Both the position numbers and the translations under genes were made by a program. The notes beneath the pieces were generated by a model that saw nothing but the letters and a program-made list of their open reading frames with translations, ran no database searches and was not told where the DNA came from. From Lepus europaeus (lineage: Eukaryota > Chordata > Mammalia > Lagomorpha > Leporidae), in contig NC_084850.1 in assembly GCF_033115175.1 (NCBI RefSeq), positions 100,999,439 to 101,063,438 on the forward strand: a stretch of 64,000 bases of DNA, given 5' to 3'. Numbering within the stretch: position 1 is the first letter of the stretch; each line of letters begins with the position of its first letter. Below are positions 39,314 through 48,673 of the stretch, in pieces.

Positions 39314-42300
39314 ATGGCGGGGTCGCCGCTGCTCTGCGGGCCGCGGGCCGGGGGCGTCGGCCTTCTGGTGCTGCTGCTGTTGGGCCTTCTTCGGGCACCC
39401 TGTGCACTCTGCGCGCGCCCGATAAAGGTGAGATCTCCCTCTCGCATGGGAATGTGGGGGAGGGGGAAAGGATGCTGAGGGCCAGGATGCTATGGGCAAG
39501 GGTAGGGACCGCACTCCCGCTGGAGTCAGCTCCCTCCCAAGACGTGCGGAAAGACAGGGTGGCTCAAGCTCCAGCACTCAGGCTGTGTCTGAGCTTGGTC
39601 TCTGCGTGTATAGGTGGCCTTATCCTGGGCTTCGCAGGGCAGCCGCGCCCTGCCCACCCCTCCCGCATCCCAGGCCAGGCTCGGCCCCGCCCCGCCCGCG
39701 ACCCGCGGCGCTGTCCATGGCACCAGGGCAAATTAAGAAAGGGTGTGTGCGTGTCATTTTGTTGGTGCGTGACGTGATGACAGCGGTGTGGGGGTGTCTT
39801 GTCCTTGGAAGTGTGTGTCTTTTGGTTTGACCGCTTCCAAGCATCCCCCAAAGGTGACGTTGTTGTGTCCCAGGGTGTAGTGTGTGTGATACCGGGGCTG
39901 CTTGTGTGTGTGACTTTCTCCGTGGGCACGCATTTGTGAATCCTGTGTGCTGGTGTGGTCCATGGGCGTGTCTTTCCGTGTGGTTGTGCCTGTGCCATTT
40001 CGTTTTTCTTCCGGAGGGAGGGGTCTTTGCATCTCTGTGTGCATGTTCATGTTGGTTCGGCTGCACTGCGTGCCTGGGAGTTGGTGCGTGTGCTCACGAG
40101 GCCATTCCTCTCTGTCTTTGTGGAGCTGTGTCATCGTGGGGAGGGGAGCCATGATGTCTCTGTGCTGCATTGTGTCCAGAGCCGTGGTGCGTCGCCTTGC
40201 ACCTGAGTAGCACGGAGCCTGGAACTGCGTGAGCAGCCCTGGCTGTGAGCATGTGCAGTTCCTTTCGCGTGGATGTAGAAGCAGTGGGTTGCATGTGCGA
40301 CATCTGAAGGCCGCATCAGCCCGTTTGAGTGTGTGTGAGGCTATGATTTTCCATGACTGGGTCGTCCCTCTGGGGCCTGAGGGGTGACAGGCGTCAAGCG
40401 AAAATTTTAAAAATTTTAAATATCCTACCTAAATAATAATGTATTTAACATACATGAACTATGTGCAAAATAATGAAAAAAATAACTCCCCTGGGTACCC
40501 ACCACTCACCTTAAAAGAGCATGACCAGTAAAATTCCCTGGGTCAGTCAAATTCCCCCCAGGTCAGTCCCTCCTTGCCCCATAATCATCCTATACTTTCT
40601 GTCTATTGGCCCTATACTTTTTTTTTTTTGCACCTTATCACATATGGATAGACCTCTAAATAATCTATTGTTTCATTTCTCCTGTTCAGGAACATCATGG
40701 AAATGGAATTATACTGGGTATCTGGCTCCTGGTAGTCACTAGGGGTCACTATGAAGTCCTCAGGGTGTCTGGTAGCATCAGGCAGTCCGCAGTGGATTTC
40801 TGGAACTTGCTTCTTTTTTTTTTTTTTTCTTTTCTTCCCCTTAGGCGGTGAACGCCATCCATATTGAAGTGGGTGGCTATAATCCATTTCATTTTTACTG
40901 CTGCGTAATATTACATCCTATAGCATGATTCATCCAGCCATTCTTTTTTTTTTTTTTTTTTGGACAGGCAGAGTGGATAGTAAGAGAGAGAGACAGAGAG
41001 AAAGGTCTTCCTTTTTGCCGTTGGTTCACCCTCCAATGGCCACTGCGGCCGGCGCATCTCGCTGATCCAAAGCCGGGAGCCAGGTGCTTCTCCTGGTCTC
41101 CCATGCAGGTGCAGGGCCCAAGGACTTGGGCCATCTTCCACTGCCTTCCCGGGCCATAGCAGAGAGCTGGCCTGGAAGAGGGGCAACCGGGATAGAATCC
41201 GGCGCCCCAACCGGGACTAGAACCCGGTGTGCCGGCGCCGCAAGGCGGAGGATTAGCCAGCCATTCTTAATATGTCGACGACGTACATTGGGTTGCTTCC
41301 AGGCCTTTCTCCCCTCCCCCCTTTTATGCTGTTACAAATGGTGCTGCTGTAATCTTTTATGAACTCCTGCCTACTAGCATATGTGCAATTGCTACTCTGG
41401 GGTGTAGCACCCCAAGAGTGGGCCGTAGCTTCTTTTTAAACATTGCCAAACTGCTCTTCAAAATTATTTTACTAATTGAATTCCCACCAGCCAGGTGAGA
41501 GTTTCCATTTCCAACCCGGTCTCCAGCGGCCCCTGGGCCCCTTCGGGCAGTCACTAAGGCAGTAACTCTGTGTGTGTGTGTGTAGGTGTGTCTCTGGAGG
41601 TCTTAAGGATATCTGAAGATATGTGGTGGTTTCCGGTGGCTCTGGAGATGTCTGGGGGATACTTGGGGAGCCACATCTGCAATGCTTCAGGTCTACGGAA
41701 TCCCCAGGTTAGGGACCCCTGACCTGATGGATGCCGACTTCATCTTTAACCCCACTTCATCTTCCCGCAGGAGCCCCGCGGTCTGAGCGCAGCATCGTCG
41801 TCCATGGCTGAGACTGGCGCTGCCCGCCGCTTCCGGCGAGCAGTGCCCCGAGGAGAGGCGGCAGGTGCGGTGCAGGAGCTGGCGCGGGCGCTGGCGCACC
41901 TGCTGGAGGCTGAACGGCAGGAGCGGGCGCGAGCCGAGGCGCAGGAGGCCGAGGATCAGCAGGCGCGAGTCTTGGCGCAGCTGCTGCGCGTCTGGGGCGC
42001 CCCCCGCTCCTCGGACCCGGCTCTCGGCCTGGACGACGATCCCGACGCGCCCGCGGCGCAGCTCGCCCGCGCCCTGCTCCGCGCTCGCCTGGACCCCGCA
42101 GCCCTCGCAGCCCAGCTTGTTCCCGCGCCCGTGCCCGCGGCGGCGCTCCGACCCCGGCCCCCAGTCTACGACGACGGCCCCACGGGCCCGGATGTGGAGG
42201 ACGCCGGCGACGAGACGCCTGACGTGGATCCTGAGCTTCTGAGGTGACCGGCATGGTGTGGGCGCCTGTGTTCTGGGAGGACGAGGGAGGGGGCCCTAGA

Positions 42301-42778
42301 AGGAAGTGAGATCCTAGATCCAGGGTGTAGAGGTAAAGATGCTTAGCAAGGGGAACAGTAGGGGAAGGTGGACTCCCGGTGCTGGGGAGGGAGACCCTGA
42401 TGCCTGCTTTCTGTAGAAAGAGGGAGGTGGCGAAGACATAGTTTTAGGATGGGGGGCGGGACTATCTGTTTCCTGAAAGCGGTGGGGTCGGGGCTGAAGA
42501 CGGCCAGGTTCCCAGGCAGTATGGGGTTACAGGCCCGGGAGGGGACAAGTGACCACGTCTTCACTGCGCTATGCTCCTGCAGGTACTTGCTAGGGCGGAT
42601 CCTCACCGGAAACGCGGACTCTGAGGCTGTGAGCGCTCCACGCCGCCTCCGCCGGGCCGCTGACCAGGATCTGGGCCCTGAGGTGCCCCCTGAAGGCGTA
42701 CTGGGGGCGCTGCTGCGCGTGAAACGCTTGGAGACTCCCGCATCCCAGGCCCCAGCGCGTCGCCTCCTACCACCCTGA
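39314..42778 (+). CDS. PCSK1N: PCSK1N (proSAAS), prohormone convertase 1 inhibitor
   Basis: Three coding exons, 39314-39427, 41771-42243 and 42583-42778, give 260 codons, the same length as human. Residues 1-33 are a leucine-rich signal peptide ending CALC. The product is the secretory-granule precursor that inhibits PC1/3 and yields SAAS, PEN and LEN peptides in neuroendocrine cells. Visible processing sites are RRFRR (57-61), RRLRR before AADQD (start of PEN), and the inhibitory hexapeptide LLRVKR just before LETPASQAPARRLLPP (LEN). All three are the known functional sites of the family. Exon 2 is very GC-rich and encodes the alanine/arginine-rich ELARALAHLLEAERQERARA helix region. Intron 1 (2.3 kb) holds a TG-rich tract, an L1 piece and one SINE. 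Confidence 0.96.
39740..40340. repeat. Degenerate TG-rich tract in PCSK1N intron 1
   Basis: About 600 bp in which tgtgtgt and gtgtgtgcg-type words recur every 10-40 bases without a fixed unit. It produces long stop-poor frames on both strands that are not genes. Confidence 0.6.
40400..41510 (-). mobile_element. L1M 3' fragment in PCSK1N intron 1
   Basis: Antisense old L1 3' end (ggaaatggaattatactggg, catttcatttttactgctgc, gtacattgggttgcttccag, cattgccaaactgctcttca), interrupted by a SINE. Poly(T) runs occur at 40620 and 40815. Confidence 0.65.
40946..41256 (-). repeat. Young C-repeat SINE with perfect target duplication
   Basis: Antisense GC-rich type, cut short at the head after ggcggaggattag. 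Flanked by ccagccattctt at 40934-40945 and 41257-41268, inside the L1M fragment. Confidence 0.95.
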
Positions 42779-42922
42779 GTACCGCCTGCATCCAGTGCGC
42801 CCTGGGACCCAGGAGCGCCCCGATCACTCCTACACCCAGCCAGCTCCCCACCCGATTACCCCAGCCAGCCCAACCAAGGTGGCTGCCCTCACAACCCCCA
42901 GATCCCTGCCCCCTGACCCCAC

Positions 42923-42928
42923 AATAAA
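42923..42928 (+). terminator. PCSK1N: PCSK1N poly(A) signal
   Basis: AATAAA 145 bases after the TGA stop, followed by a TG-rich stretch (gcgtttgtctgtctgagtgg) as a downstream element. Confidence 0.85.
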
Positions 42929-42944
42929 CACCATCTGAAGCAAC

Positions 42945-43214
42945 TCTGCGTTTGTCTGTCTGAGTGGTTGTTTCTAGGGTCTGACAGGCTGGGCTTAGTG
43001 AAGGCCGTTCTTAGATGAGAACAGAGGGCCCCCACCCTGGGTTTCCAAACATTAAAGATATCCCTGGTCAGTCTATGCCCACTTGGAATCTGTGCCCCCA
43101 TTGTGAGTACCCCAGCATGGCGGGGGGCGGGGGAGCTCAGGCGGGGGTACCCAGGAGGCTTTGGGGCCACCTTCAGGGCTTGCACCAGCATCTCGCAGTC
43201 TGTCCTTGTGGGGA
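42945..43214. other. Stretch downstream of PCSK1N
   Basis: Single-copy GC-rich sequence between the poly(A) site and the next SINE. Nothing else is recognised. Confidence 0.45.
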
Positions 43215-43520
43215 CCGGTGGCTGCTTGTGAGGCTTGGGAAGAGGAACACCCACATCCTATATCAGAGTGCCAGTTGGAGTCCAGGCACCTCCACTTAGG
43301 ATCCAGCTTCCTGCTAACGTACCTGGGAAAGCAGCAGAGGATGGCCCCAAGTGCTTGTGTCCCTATCGCCCATGTGGCAGACCCGGATGGAGTTCCTGGC
43401 TTCTGACTTCAGCCTGGCCCAGCCCCAGCTGTTGCAAGCATTTGAGGAGTGAACCAGAATATTCTCATTCTCTCTCTCTCTCCATCACTCTACCTTTCAA
43501 ATAAATAAATAAATTTGTAA
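43215..43520 (+). repeat. C-repeat SINE, old subfamily
   Basis: Sense copy from ggcttgggaagaggaacacc to caaataaataaataaatttg. Confidence 0.78.
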
Positions 43521-43663
43521 AGGTAGAAGAATAGGATCACAGGATCTACTTTGTTTGTATCTGTTAGCTTGAGCTGTACTAGTTAAATGCCTGCATAGTC
43601 AGTTATATGCTATTAGAGGCCTAGCTATACCCTTGCCACAGTCCCTGAAGATATTGGTAGTTG

Positions 43664-43928
43664 TGGTGGCAGCTGGATCCTGGCCATCTCCCACCTTCTG
43701 TTCTACTCCCTAAATGGCCACAAAGCTCCAGGCTGAAGCCAGGAGCCAGGAACTGCATCTGGGTCTCCTATATGGGAGGCAGGGACCCAAGGACTTGAAC
43801 CATCTTCTGCTGCTTTCCCAGGCCATCAGCAGGGAGCTGGAGCAGAAGTGGAGCAACCGGGACTCGAACTGCTGCTCGTATGGGATGCCGGCACCACAGG
43901 TTGCTCGCTACACCATAGCACCAGCCCC
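43664..43928 (-). repeat. C-repeat SINE, tail side damaged
   Basis: Antisense copy, ctccctaaatggccacaaag to ctacaccatagcaccagccc. The T-rich and GA part is missing. Confidence 0.82.
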
Positions 43929-44296
43929 CAGGCAGAGACTTTTAAGTGTCTTGTTGGTTTCTACATCCCTTGTACCCTAAGCAGGGCTGAGATACAGTGC
44001 ACTCCCCCAATTTCCTGAATGAAAGAATTCTCATCATTCAAGTAACATTGTACCCAGTCTCACTCTCACCCACATAACACTTGGCAGCTTCGAAACCTAA
44101 GAACACCATTTATTTGATTTTGCACAAAAAAAAAATTTACCAACTTTACAAGACACACTTACCAGCAGACACCCCCATGTTATCAAGAAAGCCCCTCCCC
44201 AAATGAAAACAAGAGCGGTATCACCATTACATTCACGGTGAACCACGAAGCTGGTTGCTCAAAGCAAGGCGGGGTCTCATGTTAAGGGAATCAACT
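43929..44296. other. Intergenic stretch 3' of the ERAS remnant
   Basis: About 0.37 kb of single-copy sequence that may include former ERAS 3' untranslated sequence. No gene is supported. Confidence 0.4.
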
Positions 44297-44346
44297 TTTT
44301 TTTTTTTTGACAGGCAGAGTTAGACACTGAGAGAGAAAGGTCTTTT
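44297..44346 (-). repeat. C-repeat SINE tail fragment at the ERAS 3' end
   Basis: About 50 bases, ttttttgacaggcagagtta to gagaaaggtctttta, matching only the antisense tail of a GC-rich-type SINE. It lies where the ERAS coding sequence breaks off. Confidence 0.7.
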
Positions 44347-44972
44347 ACCCTGAGCTGGGGGAGGGTCCGCTTTTCTTGACCAAGACCTTAAGGCCCCAGA
44401 GCAGGGAAAAGACCTCCTCCACACCTTGCTGTGTCTTGGCTGAGGTCTCCACCAAGGGGGTCCCCCAGCTCTTGGCAAGGGCTGCAGCCGCTGCGTGAGC
44501 ATCTCCAGCAGTGGTCACAAGGTCACGTTTGTTGCCCACAAGAACGAGGGGCTGGGTGTGGTGAGGATCCCAGCGGCACACACCTGTTGCAGCTGGGCCA
44601 AAGAGTTGTAGCTCTTGAGGGATCAACGAGAGCAAAGGCCACCAGCACACCAGCACCAATAGCCATACAGCGGTCATGCAGGGTCCTGTGAGTGGCCCGC
44701 CCTGCTGGGTCCGGCGCATTCATAAAACATCCCTCATGGCCCAGGGCCACCTCCTTCCAGTAGGAATCCTGGATGGCGGGTTTTCCAGAAAGCATTGATG
44801 GGTTAGCGGGATCGCCAGTGCACTCTCACCCACCATCACTGCCTTGTATTCAGGCAGCTTTTTTGCCAACACCCCTGTAGCGTGCCTGAGCCCAGTGGCT
44901 TCCCTCCTAGGAGCTAAGGCTCCGTATACGTTGGCCCAGGTCGAAGATGCTAGACTTTGTTGGCAGTGCCAT
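44347..44972 (-). pseudogene. ERAS: ERAS pseudogene (embryonic stem-cell Ras)
   Basis: Minus-strand homology to the single coding exon of human ERAS, in the position expected between HDAC6 and PCSK1N. The start MALPTKSSIFDLG (44972 downward) resembles human MELPTKPGTFDLG. Later blocks are [35 protein letters not shown] and [20 protein letters not shown] through [18 protein letters not shown]. Damage: an in-frame TAG in the N-terminal extension; a frame change in the A-run before LPEYK; a 15-bp loss that turns the P-loop GASGVGKSAL into GESAL, removing the Walker lysine; a small deletion before AIQDSY; and a further frame change before the GNKRD block. The switch II motif TAGQ reads PAGR, and homology ends at the SINE fragment. 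A working GTPase is not possible. Confidence 0.9.
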
Positions 44973-45230
44973 GCCCCCAACAGGCAGTTTAGGGGAGAAA
45001 TGTGGACAGCAGGTTCTGCAAGTGGGAAGAGAAGAAAGACAATGGGGAGAGAGAAGTTAGGGGAGACCATGTGGGGGCAAGGTGCCACTGGATGTCATTG
45101 AATCAACATCTACTGACTGTGTAGTGTGTCCTCACCACGTTCTGGTATGCTGTATGATTGCTTGTGTTCTTTCTCTCTTCTATGACAAAATCTGTGAAGG
45201 CAGCATTTTTCAAACAGCTTTATTTTTGTT
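44973..45230. other. Region 5' of the ERAS remnant
   Basis: Single-copy sequence that may contain the former ERAS intron or promoter. A non-coding first exon is known in human, but I cannot identify it. Confidence 0.4.
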
Positions 45231-45247
45231 AAAGATTTATTTACCTG

Positions 45248-45575
45248 GGCCCGGCACCGTGGCTCACTTGGTTAATCCTCCGCCTGCAGCGCCGGCATCC
45301 CATATGGGCGCCAGGTTCTAGTCCTGGCTGCTCCTCTTCTTGTCCAGCTCTCTGCTGTGGCCCGGGAGGGCAGTGGAGGATGGCCCAAGTGCTTGGGCGC
45401 CTGCACCCACGTGGGAGACCAGGGAAAAGCACCTGGCTCCTGCCTTCAGATCGGTACAGCGCTGGCCGTAGTGGCCATTTGGGGGGTGAACCAACGGAAG
45501 GAAGACCTTTCTTTCTCTCTTTCTCGCTGTCTGTAACTCTACCTGTCAAATAAATAAAATCTGAAAAAAAAAAAA
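45248..45575 (+). repeat. C-repeat SINE, intermediate type, in a SINE tail
   Basis: Sense copy that mixes gcaccgtggctcacttggtt with gccggcatcccatatgggcg. The duplication aaagatttatttacctg (45231-45247 and 45576-45592) is perfect and derives from the host SINE tail. Confidence 0.94.
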
Positions 45576-45603
45576 AAAGATTTATTTACCTGAAAGGCAG
45601 AGT

Positions 45604-45822
45604 CACACACACACACACACACACAAGAAAGTAGGGGGATAGAGGGAGAGGGACAGGTAGGGGGAGGAGAGGGAGGGGGAGAAGAGGAGAGGAAGGGGGA
45701 GAGGAGGAGAGGGGGAGGAGAGGGAGGGGTAGGGGAGAGGGAGGGGCAGGGAAAGGAGAGGTAGGGGAGGAGAGGGAGGGGGAGAGGAGGAGAGGGAGAT
45801 GGAGGGAGAGAGAAAGAGAGGA

Positions 45823-45860
<38 letters not shown>
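45604..45860 (+). repeat. Long polypurine tract
   Basis: After a (ca)n run at 45603-45623, the plus strand is almost only G and A to 45860, built from gggagagga-like units and ending in (ga)n. Confidence 0.92.
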
Positions 45861-45861
<1 letters not shown>

Positions 45862-46063
45862 AGGACTGGGCCACACAAAAGTCAGGAGCTAGGAACTCCG
45901 AGTCTCCCACATGGGCAGCAGGGACCTAAGTACTTGCCTCCCAGGTTCATTAGCAGGAAGTTGGATCGGAAGTGAAGCATCTGGGATTCGAATAGGTGCT
46001 CCAGTGTGGGATGCGGGCATCCCAAGAGGCAGCTTAAGTAGTTGTGTCACAACACTGGCCCCC

Positions 46064-46245
46064 AAAACAGCTTTACTGAGATATAATTTACATCTCATAA
46101 AGCTTACCCAGTTAAAGTATACATTCAATGGACTTTAACATTCACGGGATTGCACAACCATCAACATAATGCAATTTTAGAATATTTTCATCAGCCCCCA
46201 ATGAGACTCTGCCCATTGAGAGGGAGGGCAGGATCTTGTGATCAC
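46064..46245 (-). mobile_element. L1M 3' UTR fragment
   Basis: The stretch agctttactgagatataatt and ttgcacaaccatcaacataa is typical antisense 3' sequence of old L1M elements. Confidence 0.65.
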
Positions 46246-46661
46246 CACTGAACCATACCTGGCTCAGCACCTCCCCAAACAGTCCCACCCCCAGGGATTT
46301 ATGTTCTAAAAGGCAGAGAGACCGACAGCCAAATAAATAACTGAATCATGTAGTCCGTTAGCCACTATCATCAGAATTTAGTCTTTATTATTCTACATAT
46401 GTATATTTTGAGAACCTACTATGCAGAAAAGACATAAGGGTAGGCAAAAACAAAAACAAAAACAAACAAAAAAAAAAAACAGACAACAAATCTGGCCCTG
46501 GTGAAAGTTACATTCCACATTGTTGTCTATAAGTCTGCATAGTTGTCTGGAGACAGACAAGAAACAAATAAGTAAAATACATTTCAGCCAAAGGTGCTCA
46601 GTTAAGTGTTATGCATTTTTATGAGAATTTAATCCTCATTCACTAATATAAGAATCTTCCT
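46246..46661. other. Intergenic stretch
   Basis: No gene is seen. Short A-rich run of aaaaac units at 46447-46482. Confidence 0.4.
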
Positions 46662-46663
46662 GG

Positions 46664-46996
46664 CCGGCGCCGTGGCTTAACAGACTAATCCTCTGCCTTG
46701 TGGCACCGGCACACCGGGTTCTAGTCCTGGTCGGGGCGCCAGATTCTGTCCCTGTTGCCCCTCTTCCAGGCCAGCTCTCTGCTATGGCCCGGGAAGGCAG
46801 TGGAGGATGGCCCAAGTGCTTGGGCCCTGCACCCGCATGGGAGACCAGGAGAAGCACCTGGCTCCTGGCTTCGGATCAGCGCGATGCGCCGGCCGCAGCG
46901 GCCATTGGAGGGTGAACCAACGGCAAAAAGGAAGACCTTTCTCTCTGTCTCTCTCTCTCACTATCCACTCTGCCTGTCCAAAAAAAAAAAAAAAAA
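46664..46996 (+). repeat. Young GC-rich-type C-repeat SINE
   Basis: Sense copy from ggccggcgccgtggcttaac to ctgcctgtcc plus polyA. The flanks aga(a/c)tcttcctg are similar. Confidence 0.92.
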
Positions 46997-47051
46997 GACT
47001 CTTCCTGCATGCCAGACATTCTGATATGGCAGTGAGTCAAACAGACACAAG

Positions 47052-47757
47052 TGGGGATGGTGACATGACCTAGCAGGTCAGTCACTGCTTGTGACACCAA
47101 CATCCCATCTCAGGGTGCCTGGCAGAGTCTGGGCACGAATGCTTCCCATCTAGCTTCCTGCTAATGCATCCTTGGAAAGCAGTGGAAGATGGTCCAAGTA
47201 CTTGGGCCCCTGTCACCTATTAGTAAAATGGCTCAGTCTTATCTACGGCGTGATCTACACCCTGACACCATCCTAGGCTCTAGCCCCTTCTGGCATTGCT
47301 GGAAGCCAGGTGGCCACGTGACCCAACCACCGACAAGCTCCACCCCCACCCTAATAGGATTTGCTTCTTCTACTTCCCTGGCCGTCCTCTGGCAAAGTTC
47401 TAAAAGGAAACTGTTCCTGAACACGTGGCACTCGCACTTGCTCTCTCGCTCACTCCCTCCGTCCCTCTCTCTGTTTCTTTCTCCTTCTTCACCCCTTCCC
47501 TCCAGTCTGCTGGATTTTCTCCAATAAACCCTTTCCCTTACTCCGGTGTTTGGTGTGTTTTGTGGTGGCCTTACATCACCCACAAATGGAGTTCCAGGCT
47601 TCTGGCTTCAACCTGGCCCAGCCTTGACTGTTGAGGTCATTTGGGGAGTGAACCAGCAAAAAGATTTCTCTCTTGCTCTCACTCTTGTTCTGTCTGTCGC
47701 CCTACCCCCACCCCATCACTCTGCCTTTCAAATAAATAAATAAATCTTAAAAAAATT
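47052..47757 (+). repeat. C-repeat SINE split by an LTR-like insert
   Basis: Sense copy, 47052-47221 (gatggtgacatgacctagca to cttgggcccctgtcacc) and 47573-47757 (aaatggagttccaggcttct to caaataaataaataaatctt). Confidence 0.82.
47222..47572 (+). mobile_element. Probable solo LTR of an endogenous retrovirus
   Basis: A 350-bp insert in a SINE with an LTR-like 3' part: a poly(A) signal AATAAA near 47523, then a short GT-rich stretch and an end in aca. It is bordered by tcacc-type short repeats. No internal viral sequence is left. The family is not determined. It is younger than the SINE that it interrupts. Confidence 0.5.
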
Positions 47758-48173
47758 GAGCAGTGATGATTAAATTCTTGCAGTGAGAGAGATAATAAAT
47801 GAAAAGCAAGGAAATTATCTTGCATGTTAGAAGGGGCTAGGCACACAGCAGGTGTTCAATTAGGCTTGGCTATTAACAATGAATCACCATTAGCACATTG
47901 AATACACCTCCATGTCGACTGGGTCAGAGGGTGGCCATGAAAAGTGCACCAGAATGGCTGTTAGCACAACTCTGTCTGGAGACTGTGGCAGAAGTGGCAC
48001 AGAAAGAGACAGATGGTGGCGTCGAGGTGACCCTGGAAAAGTCCTGTTGAATTTGAGATCTGTAAGTCGGGGGTGGGAGACAAGGTTCCAGCTGGAGATC
48101 CAGCTGTGGCATCCTCAGCCCAGAGGGACCCTGGAAATGTGCAGGCTCAGCCCGTCCTGAGAGGCCCACACAC

Positions 48174-48673
48174 TGCCGGAGTGGTGAGGCGGTGGCGTTC
48201 TTTGACAAGAAACACCAGAGACAAGTTTTGGTGAACACGTCCACTTTATTAACGATCAAGTGCACCTTTTAAAGGGCAGGCAGAAGGGGCATAGCTAATT
48301 CCGGACAACACCAATTCCACAGGATAGAGCCGATATCGGCACCGCTTGCTTCTCCTATCAGCTTGAACATCATGTAGGCCAGGTAGATTTCCAGGTGGTC
48401 CTAATGGGCCAGGGCCACACCCGGGAGTTGTTTACCTGATTGACAATTTGTACAAGACCCTTCAAGGCGGGGGAGGGATGTGCCTGGGGCTCTTGCCCCC
48501 TGCCAGCACTCAGGCCATCCTAGGAGGCATGGTGTACCACACCCTCCTACCCTCCTGCTTGGCCTAGGCTGGCAATCCCCCAGCTAGGCACACGATCACC
48601 CACGGAAATGGTCATTGGATATGCTTGCCTAGGAAGGGGAGGGGGGCAGGATGAGGCCTTCAACGTCTCTAAC
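48174..48673 (-). mobile_element. Possible solo LTR, minus strand
   Basis: On the minus strand a segment begins tgttagagac and has a TATA-like ctttaaaagg just before AATAAA (complement 48245-48250), as in compact class II LTRs. It ends near a terminal ca. No duplicated target was found, so the limits are tentative. Confidence 0.35.

Larger units (their letters stand above)
45231..46062 (-). repeat. C-repeat SINE with expanded purine tract, split by another SINE
   Basis: Antisense copy: tail at 45231-45247, then 45593-46062 with a roughly 250-bp G+A expansion at 45604-45860, and the head gtgtcacaacactggccccc. Confidence 0.82.

Noticed and set aside
39037-39777. A 246-codon frame overlapping PCSK1N exon 1 and minus-strand frames of up to 209 codons
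   Set aside because: Shadows of the CpG island and of the real PCSK1N frame, in a different phase from the conserved protein.
39754-40210. Frames on both strands in PCSK1N intron 1
   Set aside because: Caused by the TG-rich tract and absent from the conserved splicing pattern.
41757-42254. A minus-strand frame opposite PCSK1N exon 2
   Set aside because: Arginine/proline-rich reverse complement of a GC-rich exon, with no independent support.
45586-45878. Serine/leucine/proline repeat proteins on the minus strand
   Set aside because: Translation of the polypurine tract.
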